Source of the DNA: an uncultured Aquimonas sp.
GTDB lineage: Bacteria; Pseudomonadota; Gammaproteobacteria; Xanthomonadales; Xanthomonadaceae
Assembly: GCA_946481615.1 (NCBI GenBank)
Contig: CAMLOR010000111.1
Span: forward strand, 1 to 9,944
DNA length: 9,944 nucleotides
Direction: 5' to 3'
Part shown: piece by piece, positions 1-5,741 of the stretch
Position numbering within the stretch: the first letter of the stretch is position 1
How the letters are laid out: the number at the start of each line of letters is the position of its first letter
The notes under the pieces: model-generated
Told to the model about the DNA's origin: nothing
Databases searched by the model: none
The model's input: the letters and a program-made list of their open reading frames with translations, nothing else
Made by a program: the position numbers and the translations under genes

Positions 1-948
1 CAGGCCCCCATCCCGGCCTTCCCCCGCAAGCGGGGGAAGGGGAAGTGCGGTGCCTGGCTTTGCTCCTTCCCCCGCTTGCGGGGGAAGGCCGGGATGGGGG
101 CCGCCCTTCGCGAAGCACAACACATTCCCCTGCGCATCCCGCGCGAACATCCCATCATCCCGCTGCACCAGCCAATGCGCATTCGCATGCTGCACGAGGA
201 ATTCGAGATCGATGCGATCCGCCCGCAGCAACTCATGGATCAGCGCGAACGCGAACAACCCGTCGGTGCCGGGGCGAATCCCGATCCACTCGTCGGCGAT
301 GGCACCGTAGCCGGTGCGCACCGGATTCACCGCGACGATCTTGGCGCCGCGTTCCTTGAGCTTGCCCAGCCCGAGCTTGATCGGGTTGGAGTCGTGGTCT
401 TCCGCCACGCCCCAGAGCATGAGGTAGCGCGAGTGCTCCCAATCGGGCTCGCCGAATTCCCAGAAGCTGCCGCCGATCGAATACAGCCCGCCGGCGGCCA
501 TGTTCACCGAGCAGAAGCCGCCGTGCGCGGCGTAGTTCACCGTGCCGAACTGCGCGGCCCACCAGCCGGTGAGCGCCTGCGATTGATCGCGGCCGGTGAA
601 GAAGGCCAGTTCGTCGGGATTGCGCGCGCGGATCGCGGACAGCCATTCGGTGGCGAGGCCGAGCGCTTCGTCCCATTCGATCTCGACGAACTCGCCCGCG
701 CCGCGCTCGCCCACGCGCCGGAGCGGCTTGCGCAGCCTGGCCGGCGAATAGTGCTGCATGATGCCGGCCGAGCCCTTGGCGCACAGCACGCCGCGGTTCA
801 CGGGGTGATCCGCATTGCCCTGCAGATAACGGATCTTGCCGTCCTTGATCCACACCTTGAGCCCGCAGCGGCAGGCGCACATGTAGCAGGTCGTGTGTTT
901 GACCTCGTCGCCGGGACTGGGCGAGAGGTTGAGCTTCGGCTCCGTCAT
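1..948 (-). CDS. Molybdopterin oxidoreductase (bis-MGD family), N-terminal 316 residues, runs off left edge
   Basis: This is the N-terminal part of a large Mo-bisMGD oxidoreductase of the NapA/NasA/FdhF superfamily. The frame opens at ATG 948-946 and stays open for exactly 316 codons to base 1. Visible features are a [4Fe-4S] motif C21-x2-C24-x3-C28 plus C56 in 'GVLCAKG' (C26 is an extra cysteine), the 'CAKGSAG' turn, 'EIEWDEAL' around 90-96, and 'HGGFCSVNMAAGG', where C146 sits at the position of the molybdenum ligand. 'GVAEDHDSNPIK' and 'PGTDGLFAFAL' fit pterin-binding segments. No Tat or Sec signal is seen, so a cytoplasmic enzyme is likely. Family members are usually 700-1000 residues, so two thirds are missing here. 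Substrate cannot be assigned: nitrate, formate or another oxyanion are all possible. Residues about 283-316 are encoded by a palindromic repeat lying in frame (see 3-102). Confident of the superfamily, unsure of the function. Confidence 0.9.
   Translation of the reverse strand, partial: MTEPKLNLSPSPGDEVKHTTCYMCACRCGLKVWIKDGKIRYLQGNADHPVNRGVLCAKGSAGIMQHYSPARLRKPLRRVGERGAGEFVEIEWDEALGLATEWLSAIRARNPDELAFFTGRDQSQALTGWWAAQFGTVNYAAHGGFCSVNMAAGGLYSIGGSFWEFGEPDWEHSRYLMLWGVAEDHDSNPIKLGLGKLKERGAKIVAVNPVRTGYGAIADEWIGIRPGTDGLFAFALIHELLRADRIDLEFLVQHANAHWLVQRDDGMFARDAQGNVLCFAKGGPHPGLPPQAGEGAKPGTALPLPPLAGEGRDGGL
3..102. repeat. Bipartite REP/BIME-like palindromic repeat inside a coding frame
   Basis: Two copies of a 38-bp unit lie in inverted orientation, 3-40 and 65-102, and are perfect reverse complements separated by a 24-bp spacer (41-64). 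Each arm also contains its own perfect hairpin: 17-40 and 65-88 both have 11-bp stems (CCTTCCCCCGC / GCGGGGGAAGG) around an AA or TT centre. The outer part of each arm is CCCCCATCCCGG or its complement. This two-hairpin design is that of BIME-type elements built from paired REP sequences, which are normally intergenic and present in many copies. Here it lies within the minus-strand oxidoreductase frame and encodes 'GLPPQAGEG' and 'LPPLAGEGRDGG', a peptide signature typical of ORFs read through such repeats. Copy number in the genome cannot be seen from this window. Confidence 0.88.
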
Positions 949-973
949 GCCACCATTGTCGCGGAATCGCCGC

Positions 974-979
974 TATCAT
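974..979 (+). promoter_or_regulatory. Possible -10 hexamer (TATCAT) upstream of the PagL-like gene
   Basis: TATCAT matches the sigma-70 -10 consensus at 5 of 6 positions and lies 31 bp before the chosen ATG, which would give a leader of about 25 nt including the ribosome binding site. No convincing -35 hexamer is found 16-18 bp upstream. The site lies in the 62-bp gap shared with the divergent oxidoreductase gene. Confidence 0.25.
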
Positions 980-1000
980 GCCTGCCCAGTCGAGACCGCT

Positions 1001-1006
1001 GGGGTG
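1001..1006 (+). promoter_or_regulatory. Ribosome binding site deciding the PagL-like start
   Basis: GGGGTG lies four bases before ATG 1011 and matches five of six bases of the GAGGTG anti-SD complement. It favours 1011 over the in-frame ATG at 978, which has no such site, overlaps a -10-like hexamer, and would put eleven non-signal residues before the signal peptide. Confidence 0.5.
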
Positions 1007-1010
1007 CTGC

Positions 1011-1454
1011 ATGAAGTCACCGGTTTGGTTGGCCGCCGCCTTGGCGCTGGCGTGGGGCGCGACCGCGCAGGCCTCCTGGCACGTGGGCGCGGGGCCGGTC
1101 GACGAGATCGATGGCGAGGGCAGCTGGCTCGCCACGGTGGCCTGGCTCACCGATCACGAGCATCCCTGGGAATTCATCGCCGGCCACATCGCCGAGCGCG
1201 ACGAGAACATCGCCACGCCGGGCGTGTTCTGGGTCTCGGCGTCCAAGCGCTTCACCTGGAAGGGCTGGTTCGCGCAGGGCGGCATCGCCTACGCCGATTC
1301 CGACAACGAAGTGCTCTCCAACCACTTCCAGTTCCAGACCGGCGTGGGCTACGACTTCGGCCGCGTGTCGGTGTCGCTGCGCCATCTTTCGAACGCCAAT
1401 ACCGGCGGGCGCAACCGCGGCGAGACGTTCGTGTTGCTCGACTACGGTTTCTGA
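1011..1454 (+). CDS. PagL-family lipid A 3-O-deacylase-like outer-membrane protein (acyloxyacyl hydrolase)
   Basis: A 147-residue protein that probably folds as a small outer-membrane beta-barrel and may remove an acyl chain from lipid A. Residues 1-21 form a signal peptide ending in AQA. The mature part alternates polar and aromatic residues as in beta strands and ends in 'LLDYGF', a terminal Phe expected for BAM-dependent insertion. Near the C-terminus 'RHLSNANTGG' followed by 'NRGETF' places H125, S127 and E138 as the family's His-Ser-Glu catalytic set (H126, S128, E140 in the Pseudomonas aeruginosa enzyme, from memory). The product is a little shorter than typical PagL. The start at 1011 is chosen for its ribosome binding site and signal peptide. 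It is followed after 27 bp by a WYL regulator on the same strand. Enzyme activity is inferred from the motif only. Confidence 0.8.
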   Translation: MKSPVWLAAALALAWGATAQASWHVGAGPVDEIDGEGSWLATVAWLTDHEHPWEFIAGHIAERDENIATPGVFWVSASKRFTWKGWFAQGGIAYADSDNEVLSNHFQFQTGVGYDFGRVSVSLRHLSNANTGGRNRGETFVLLDYGF

Positions 1455-1469
1455 GGGCGCGGACCGCGC

Positions 1470-1475
1470 CATAAT
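1470..1475 (+). promoter_or_regulatory. Possible -10 hexamer (CATAAT) close to the WYL regulator start
   Basis: CATAAT ends six bases before ATG 1482. That spacing would put transcription initiation at or next to the start codon, as in leaderless mRNAs. There is no Shine-Dalgarno sequence in front of the ATG, which fits that idea. No clear -35 hexamer is present, so this is suggestive only; the gene could equally be read from the upstream PagL-like gene. Confidence 0.3.
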
Positions 1476-1481
1476 CGCAGC

Positions 1482-2453
1482 ATGGACCGCTACGAACGCA
1501 CGCTGACCCTGCACCGCCTGCTCAAGGGTTCGCGCTATCCGGTGCCGCTGCAGCGGCTGATGCACGAACTGGGCTGCTCGCGCGCCACGGTCTACCGCGA
1601 CGTCGCCTTCCTGCGCGACGGCCTCGGTGCGCCGCTCGAGACCAGCGACGATCCGCCCGGTTTCTATTATTCGGCCGACCAGGCCGACAAGTTCGAACTG
1701 CCCGGCCTGTGGCTCAGTTCCGACGAGCTGCTCGCCCTGCTCGCCGCGCACCAGCTGCTGGCGCGCACCGGCCCGGGCGTGCTGTCCTCGGCGCTGGCGC
1801 CGCTCAAGAACCGCATCGATGCGCTGCTTTCCGAACAGGCCGGCGGCAAGCGCTGGCCGGTGGAGCGCGTGCGCGTGATCGCCAGCGGCACGCGGCCGCT
1901 CGACGAGGCCGCGTTCCGCAACGTGGCCACCGCGGTGCTGGAACGCCAGATGCTCGCCTTCGAATATCGCGCGCGCAGCACCGATGCGCCGTCCCGGCGC
2001 GAAGTCTCGCCGCAGCGCCTGACGCACTACCGCGACAACTGGTATCTCGACGCCTTCGACCACGGCCGCGAGGGTCTGCGCAGCTTCGCGCTCGACCGCA
2101 TCCGCGATCCCAAGCCCTCGGAAAAGCGCGCCAGGGACGTGCCCGAGTCCGAACTCGACCAGCATCTGGCCTCGAGCTACGGCATCTTCTCCGGCGCGCC
2201 CAAGGCCTGGGCCACCATCCGCTTCTCGCCGCACGCCGCACGCTGGGTGGCGGACGAGCACTGGCATTCCAAGCAGGAAGGCCGCCATCTGCCGGACGGC
2301 GGCTACGAGCTGAAACTGCCCTACAGCAATCCCAAGGAATTGCTGATGGACGTGCTCAAGTATGGCCCCGACGCGGAAATCGTCGAGCCGGCCAGCCTGC
2401 GCAACGAGGCACGCATCCTGCTGCAGCTGGCGCTGTCGGCCTACGGCGGATGA
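1482..2453 (+). CDS. WYL-domain HTH transcriptional regulator (YafY type)
   Basis: A 323-residue DNA-binding regulator. Residues 1-65 form an N-terminal winged helix-turn-helix, with the recognition helix in 'GCSRATVYRDVAFLRD' (31-46). The WYL ligand-sensing domain spans about 145-215 and carries the diagnostic 'DNWYLDAFDH' (W187, Y188, L189) and the trailing 'SFALDRI'. The C-terminal 240-320 corresponds to the WCX extension found in most such proteins. Full length is as expected. WYL domains are thought to bind nucleic acids or small nucleotides and often control stress, DNA-damage or phage-defence genes. Here the stop codon overlaps the start of a patatin phospholipase (ATGA), so the two are probably co-translated, and the regulator may control that gene, itself, or the PagL-like gene upstream. 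The target is not known. The fold is certain; the regulon is inference. Confidence 0.93.
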   Translation: MDRYERTLTLHRLLKGSRYPVPLQRLMHELGCSRATVYRDVAFLRDGLGAPLETSDDPPGFYYSADQADKFELPGLWLSSDELLALLAAHQLLARTGPGVLSSALAPLKNRIDALLSEQAGGKRWPVERVRVIASGTRPLDEAAFRNVATAVLERQMLAFEYRARSTDAPSRREVSPQRLTHYRDNWYLDAFDHGREGLRSFALDRIRDPKPSEKRARDVPESELDQHLASSYGIFSGAPKAWATIRFSPHAARWVADEHWHSKQEGRHLPDGGYELKLPYSNPKELLMDVLKYGPDAEIVEPASLRNEARILLQLALSAYGG

Positions 2454-3364
2454 GCGGCCGCCCGCGCGAAATCTCGCTGGTGCTCGGCGCCGGCGGCGCG
2501 CGCGGCCTGGCTCACATCGGTGTCATCGAAGTGCTGGAAGCCGCGGGCTTCCGCATCGTCGCCAGCGCCGGCACCTCGATGGGCGCGGTGGTGGCCGGCG
2601 TGCACGCGGCCGGCAAGCTGGTCGAGTACCGCGATTGGGTGCAGGCATTGCAGCGCACCGACATCCTGCGCCTGCTCGACTTCGCCTTCGGGCATCCGGG
2701 GCTGATCAAGGGCGATCGGCTGATCGGCGTGCTGCGCGAACTGGTGGGCGACCGCCAGATCGAGGATCTGCCGGTGCGTTTCACCGCGGTGGCCACCGAT
2801 CTGGGCGCGCAGCGCGAGGTGTGGATCAACCGCGGGCCGCTGTTCGATGCGATCCGCGCCTCGATCGCCATCCCGATGATCTTCACGCCGCACTATGTCA
2901 ACGGCCGCGAACTCGTCGACGGCGGCCTGCTGGCACCGGTGCCGATCGCGGCCACGCGCCAGGCCATGGCCGATCTCGTGATCGCAGTGGACGTGAACGC
3001 ACGCAACAGTCGTCCGCTGGTGGCGCCCGATGCCACCGAACTGCAACACGTGCAACCGCCGCCGGTGGCGGTGGACGCCAACGGCTGGACCTCGCGCATC
3101 GCCGCCCTGGTGGAGACCTGGTGGGAGAAGAAAGCAACGGCGCCGCGCGAGCAGGCGGCGCGCACCGGCATGATCGACCTGATGTCGCGCAGCCTCGACA
3201 CCATGCAGGCGCAGCTCTCGCGCCTGCAGCTGGCGCAGGATCCGCCGGATCTGCTGATCCGCGTGCCGGGGGACATCGCGATGTTCCACGAGTACTGGCG
3301 GGGTCCGGAACTGATCCAGGCGGGGCGGGAAGCGGCGCAGAAGGCGCTGGCGGCGGCGGGGTAG
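2450..3364 (+). CDS. Patatin-like phospholipase, RssA type
   Basis: A 304-residue cytosolic serine lipid hydrolase with a Ser-Asp dyad. The oxyanion loop is 'GAGGARG' (13-19), the nucleophile elbow is 'GTSMG' (41-45, Ser43), and the catalytic Asp is D157 in 'ELVDGG' (154-159). The helix-rich 'LAHIGVIEVLE' after the oxyanion loop and 'SIAIPMIFTP' before the DGG motif are typical of the bacterial RssA/YlbK subgroup. No signal peptide or membrane helix is seen. The start ATG at 2450 overlaps the stop of the WYL regulator by 4 bp, so translation is probably coupled. A region rich in Pro and Ala around 195-215 is a likely flexible insertion. Substrate is unknown; the family hydrolyses phospholipids, lysophospholipids or acyl thioesters. 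RssA itself sits next to rssB in Escherichia coli, a context not seen here. Confidence 0.92.
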   Translation: MSGRPREISLVLGAGGARGLAHIGVIEVLEAAGFRIVASAGTSMGAVVAGVHAAGKLVEYRDWVQALQRTDILRLLDFAFGHPGLIKGDRLIGVLRELVGDRQIEDLPVRFTAVATDLGAQREVWINRGPLFDAIRASIAIPMIFTPHYVNGRELVDGGLLAPVPIAATRQAMADLVIAVDVNARNSRPLVAPDATELQHVQPPPVAVDANGWTSRIAALVETWWEKKATAPREQAARTGMIDLMSRSLDTMQAQLSRLQLAQDPPDLLIRVPGDIAMFHEYWRGPELIQAGREAAQKALAAAG

Positions 3365-3400
3365 GCGTCGCAATCCGCGAGAATCCGCCGGGCGAAAGTA

Positions 3401-3421
3401 GGTCCCACACCCACCGGGACC
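3401..3421 (+). other. Small inverted repeat after the patatin gene
   Basis: GGTCCC (3401-3406) and GGGACC (3416-3421) can pair around a 9-base loop, 37 bp past the patatin stop and 8 bp before the next ATG. There is no T-run on either side, so it is a poor intrinsic terminator and could instead be a protein-binding site or chance. It also lies where the ribosome binding site of the next gene would be. Confidence 0.25.
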
Positions 3422-3428
3422 CGCCGCC

Positions 3429-3680
3429 ATGCTCGACACCGCGCTCCGCCTCTGGCTCACCTTCGGCCTCATCGCCCTGGCGATTCCCGGCGCGCTGCAA
3501 CACAACCATTACATCGGCTGGCTACCTTACTGGCTGTGCCTGGCGCCGGCGGTCTCGCTGGCACTGCTGCACCGCCGCCGTCTTGCGTCGGCGTCGTCCG
3601 CGTTCCTCCTCGTCCGCGGGCGGCGCCGCCGCAAACCACTCCACCGCCAGGCGCGCCGGGTGCTGCGCGCCGCCGCGTAG
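3429..3680 (+). CDS. Small membrane protein of unknown function
   Basis: An 83-residue protein that I do not recognise by family. Residues 5-23 and 31-47 form two hydrophobic segments joined by a short polar loop containing 'QHNHYIGW', so it would be a two-pass inner-membrane protein. The remainder from about residue 48 is strongly basic with runs of Arg ('RGRRRRK'), which would sit on the cytoplasmic side. The first 50 codons have the strong G/C third-position bias of the neighbouring real genes, supporting expression; the last 35 codons are less convincing and may be a drifted tail. There is no clear ribosome binding site. It lies alone between the patatin gene and the mltB operon. Confidence 0.55.
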   Translation: MLDTALRLWLTFGLIALAIPGALQHNHYIGWLPYWLCLAPAVSLALLHRRRLASASSAFLLVRGRRRRKPLHRQARRVLRAAA

Positions 3681-3747
3681 GCCGACGCCCCGAAAGGCGC
3701 TGATGCTGCGCTGAATCGGGCATCCCGCCCCGGCGCGGGGGAGCGTG

Positions 3748-3753
3748 TAAGAT
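3748..3753 (+). promoter_or_regulatory. Possible -10 hexamer (TAAGAT) ahead of the mltB operon
   Basis: TAAGAT lies 32 bp before ATG 3785 in the 104-bp gap that must contain any promoter private to the mltB-rlpA-dacA operon. It matches TATAAT at four positions. No -35 hexamer is recognisable at the right distance; a CCCCG/CGGGG hairpin (3728-3740) occupies that place. Nothing else of note is seen in 3681-3784. Confidence 0.22.
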
Positions 3754-3784
3754 TCGCGGCGATTCCGCTCACCGCGTGCTCCTG

Positions 3785-4774
3785 ATGCGTAAATCCCCGC
3801 TTTTCCTGCTGCCCGCCGCGCTGTTGGCATCGTGCGGCGCCTTCGCCGTCGACGGCCCGAGTGCCGAAGAACGCGCGGCCTTCGTGCAGGAGACGGCCAA
3901 GGCCTACGGCCTGGCCCCGGAGGGCATCGAACGCACGCTGGAGCAGGCCAGGTACCAGCAGAGCATCATCGACGCCATCACGCGCCCGGCCGAGGCCAAG
4001 CCGTGGAGCGCCTATCGCCCCATCTTCATGACGCCGCAGCGCATCGCGGACGGGCGGGCCTTCATGGCCGAGCACCGCGATGCACTGGCGAAGGTCGAAG
4101 CGCAAACCGGCGTGCCGGCCGCGATGATCGCCGCCATCATCGGCGTGGAGACGAGCTACGGCCGCATCACCGGCAATTACCGCGTGCTCGATGCGCTTTA
4201 CACGCTGGGTTTCCACTATCCCAAGCGCGCCGAATTCTTCCGCGGTGAACTGGGCCATCTGTTCGCGCTGGCCGAAGAACAGAAGCTCGACGTGGCCGCG
4301 GTCAAGGGCAGCTACGCCGGTGCGATGGGCTGGGGCCAGTTCATTCCCTCGAGCTATCGCAACTACGCGAAAGACGGCGACGGCGATGGCCGCATCGATC
4401 TGTTCGGCAATCTCGACGATGTCTTTGCCTCGGTCGCGAACTATTTCGTCGCCAACGGATGGAAGCGCGACGAACCCGTCGCCGTGCCCGCCGCGCGCAA
4501 GCCCGGCGCCGAGGAGTTCAAGCCGGAAACGCTGGAAGCGAAGTATCCGCTGACGGAACTGGCGCAGAAGGGCTATCGCCCGCGCATCGCCGCCGGCCAT
4601 CCGCTGCCCGCCACGCTGCTCACGCTCGACGGCAGCGCGGGCAAGGAATATTGGATCACCTTCCAGAACTTCTACGTGATCTCGCGCTACAACCGTTCGC
4701 CGCTGTATTCGCTCGCGGTGTATCAGCTCTCGCAGGCGCTCGGCGACGACAAGGCGGCGACCGCGGCACCGTGA
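3785..4774 (+). CDS. mltB: Membrane-bound lytic murein transglycosylase B
   Basis: A 329-residue periplasmic enzyme that cleaves the MurNAc-GlcNAc bond of peptidoglycan to form 1,6-anhydroMurNAc ends. The signal peptide carries a lipobox 'LASC' at C17, as expected for the outer-membrane lipoprotein MltB; an alternative SPase I site 'AFA' follows at once. The catalytic Glu is E122 in 'GVETSYGRITG', and 'GSYAGAMGWGQFIPSSY' (175-191) is the family signature. 'DGDGDGRID' (197-205) matches the EF-hand-like calcium site known in the Escherichia coli Slt35 structure. Length is typical. A GTG at 3776 would add three residues; ATG 3785 gives a better charged signal-peptide start. The stop overlaps the GTG of rlpA, so the two are translationally coupled. 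This is the first gene of a three-gene wall-remodelling operon. Confidence 0.94.
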   Translation: MRKSPLFLLPAALLASCGAFAVDGPSAEERAAFVQETAKAYGLAPEGIERTLEQARYQQSIIDAITRPAEAKPWSAYRPIFMTPQRIADGRAFMAEHRDALAKVEAQTGVPAAMIAAIIGVETSYGRITGNYRVLDALYTLGFHYPKRAEFFRGELGHLFALAEEQKLDVAAVKGSYAGAMGWGQFIPSSYRNYAKDGDGDGRIDLFGNLDDVFASVANYFVANGWKRDEPVAVPAARKPGAEEFKPETLEAKYPLTELAQKGYRPRIAAGHPLPATLLTLDGSAGKEYWITFQNFYVISRYNRSPLYSLAVYQLSQALGDDKAATAAP

Positions 4775-5718
4775 GCAGCGCACGCCTGCTGCCGCTCGCG
4801 CTGTTGTTCGCGGTGTTCCTGACGGCTTGCGGCTCCGCGCCGAAGAAGCCGCGCGCGCCGGTGCACGACGCCGGTTCCTCCAGCGCCCCCGGCACGCCCG
4901 CACCGCCGCGCGGCGCGCGGCCCGACCAGCCCGGCGAATACACCGCCGGCGGCCTGTACAAACCCGGCGTCAGGGACAGCGGTCCGGCCATTCCGCCGGA
5001 CATCTCGCATCTGAAGGAGCCTGTCCCCAAGACGGAACCGCGTGCGCGCTACGGCAACCGCACGCCCTACACGGTGCTGGGCAAGGCCTATCACGTGATG
5101 CCGAGCGCGAGAGGTTACGTCGAGCGCGGCACGGCCTCGTGGTACGGCGAGAAGTTCCACGGCCGCGCCACCTCCAGCCTCGAGCCCTACGACATGTACT
5201 CGTTCACGGCCGCGCACAAGACGCTGCCGCTGCCGACCTTCGCGCGCGTGACCAATCTCGACAACGGCCGCAGCGTGATCGTGCGCGTGAACGATCGCGG
5301 CCCCTTCCACCATGGCCGCCTGATCGATCTCTCCTACGCTGCCGCGATCAAGCTCGGCATCCACGTGCGCGGCACCGGCAACGTGGAAGTGCGCGCGCTC
5401 ACGCCGGGCGAGTCGCAGGAACCCGCCGCGCCCGCCGTGGTCTCGTCTCCCGCGCCGCGCCCGGCGCGTCCCGCCGCCGCCGGCGGCAAGGCCTGGCTGC
5501 AAGTGGCGAGCTTCGGCGACAAGAGCAACGCCAAGCGCTTCGCCGACCGACTCGAGGATGCCGATGTCGACGACGTCGACATCCAGCGCGCCGATGTGCG
5601 CGGCAGCAAGGTGTACCGGGTCCGCATCGGGCCTTTCCGCGGGCGCGACATCGCCGAACGCTTCGCCGCGCGCGTGCGCGCCCTGGGCTTCGGCACGCCC
5701 ACCATCGTCGCCGATTGA
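4771..5718 (+). CDS. rlpA: RlpA septal ring lytic transglycosylase, lipoprotein with SPOR domain
   Basis: A 315-residue outer-membrane lipoprotein that cleaves denuded glycan strands at the division site. Start GTG 4771 overlaps the mltB stop (GTGA); the product begins with a signal peptide and lipobox 'LTAC' at C20. Residues 21-115 are a Pro/Gly-rich linker. The double-psi beta-barrel covers about 118-210, with 'GTASWYGEKFHGR', 'TAAHKTLPLP' and 'VRVNDRGPF'; E138, D141 and H149 occupy the positions reported as essential in Pseudomonas aeruginosa RlpA. The usual TANGE/TSNGE is replaced by 'TSSLEPYD', keeping the acidic residues but losing Asn-Gly. A second linker (211-238) leads to a SPOR domain (239-313), with 'WLQVASFGDKSNA' and 'VYRVRIGPF', which binds denuded peptidoglycan. 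dacA follows after 23 bp. Confidence 0.94.
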   Translation: MSSARLLPLALLFAVFLTACGSAPKKPRAPVHDAGSSSAPGTPAPPRGARPDQPGEYTAGGLYKPGVRDSGPAIPPDISHLKEPVPKTEPRARYGNRTPYTVLGKAYHVMPSARGYVERGTASWYGEKFHGRATSSLEPYDMYSFTAAHKTLPLPTFARVTNLDNGRSVIVRVNDRGPFHHGRLIDLSYAAAIKLGIHVRGTGNVEVRALTPGESQEPAAPAVVSSPAPRPARPAAAGGKAWLQVASFGDKSNAKRFADRLEDADVDDVDIQRADVRGSKVYRVRIGPFRGRDIAERFAARVRALGFGTPTIVAD

Positions 5719-5728
5719 ATACTTTGCT

Positions 5729-5732
5729 GGAG
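5729..5732 (+). promoter_or_regulatory. Ribosome binding site deciding the dacA GTG start
   Basis: GGAG lies nine bases before GTG 5742. No ATG is available between the rlpA stop and the signal peptide; the in-frame TTG at 5725 lies ahead of this GGAG and would spoil the signal sequence. Confidence 0.5.
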
Positions 5733-5741
5733 CAACATCGC

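Noticed and set aside
1..110. CRISPR array from the repeated palindromes
   Set aside because: There are only two units, in inverted rather than direct orientation, with one spacer; the structure is that of a BIME.
76..1014. Long plus-strand open frame (312 codons) opposite the oxidoreductase
   Set aside because: The minus strand in this region encodes a clear molybdoenzyme with the Fe-S and Mo motifs; the plus frame is a GC-driven antisense shadow with no recognisable features.
233..1150. Minus-strand open frame of 305 codons overlapping the oxidoreductase start
   Set aside because: It is out of frame with the recognised enzyme, very rich in Arg, and runs antisense through the PagL-like gene.
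1017..2288. Minus-strand open frame of 423 codons
   Set aside because: Antisense to the PagL-like gene and the WYL regulator, whose motifs are intact on the plus strand.
1709..2449. In-frame upstream extension of the patatin protein
   Set aside because: The 247 extra codons lie inside the WYL gene in another frame and are rich in Arg and Ala; the ATG at 2450 sits exactly in front of the patatin domain.
2441..3505. Minus-strand open frame of 354 codons rich in His and Arg
   Set aside because: Antisense to the patatin gene with GGxRG, GTSMG and DGG motifs on the plus strand.
3728..3740. CCCCG/CGGGG hairpin as an intrinsic terminator
   Set aside because: The stem is only 5 bp with a 3-base loop and no T-run follows; chance is likely in this GC-rich DNA.
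3776..3784. GTG as alternative start of mltB
   Set aside because: It would put Met-Leu-Leu before the charged 'MRK' signal-peptide start, and neither start has a strong ribosome binding site.
3527..4903. Minus-strand open frame of 458 codons
   Set aside because: Antisense to mltB; no domain is visible and composition is typical of a shadow frame.
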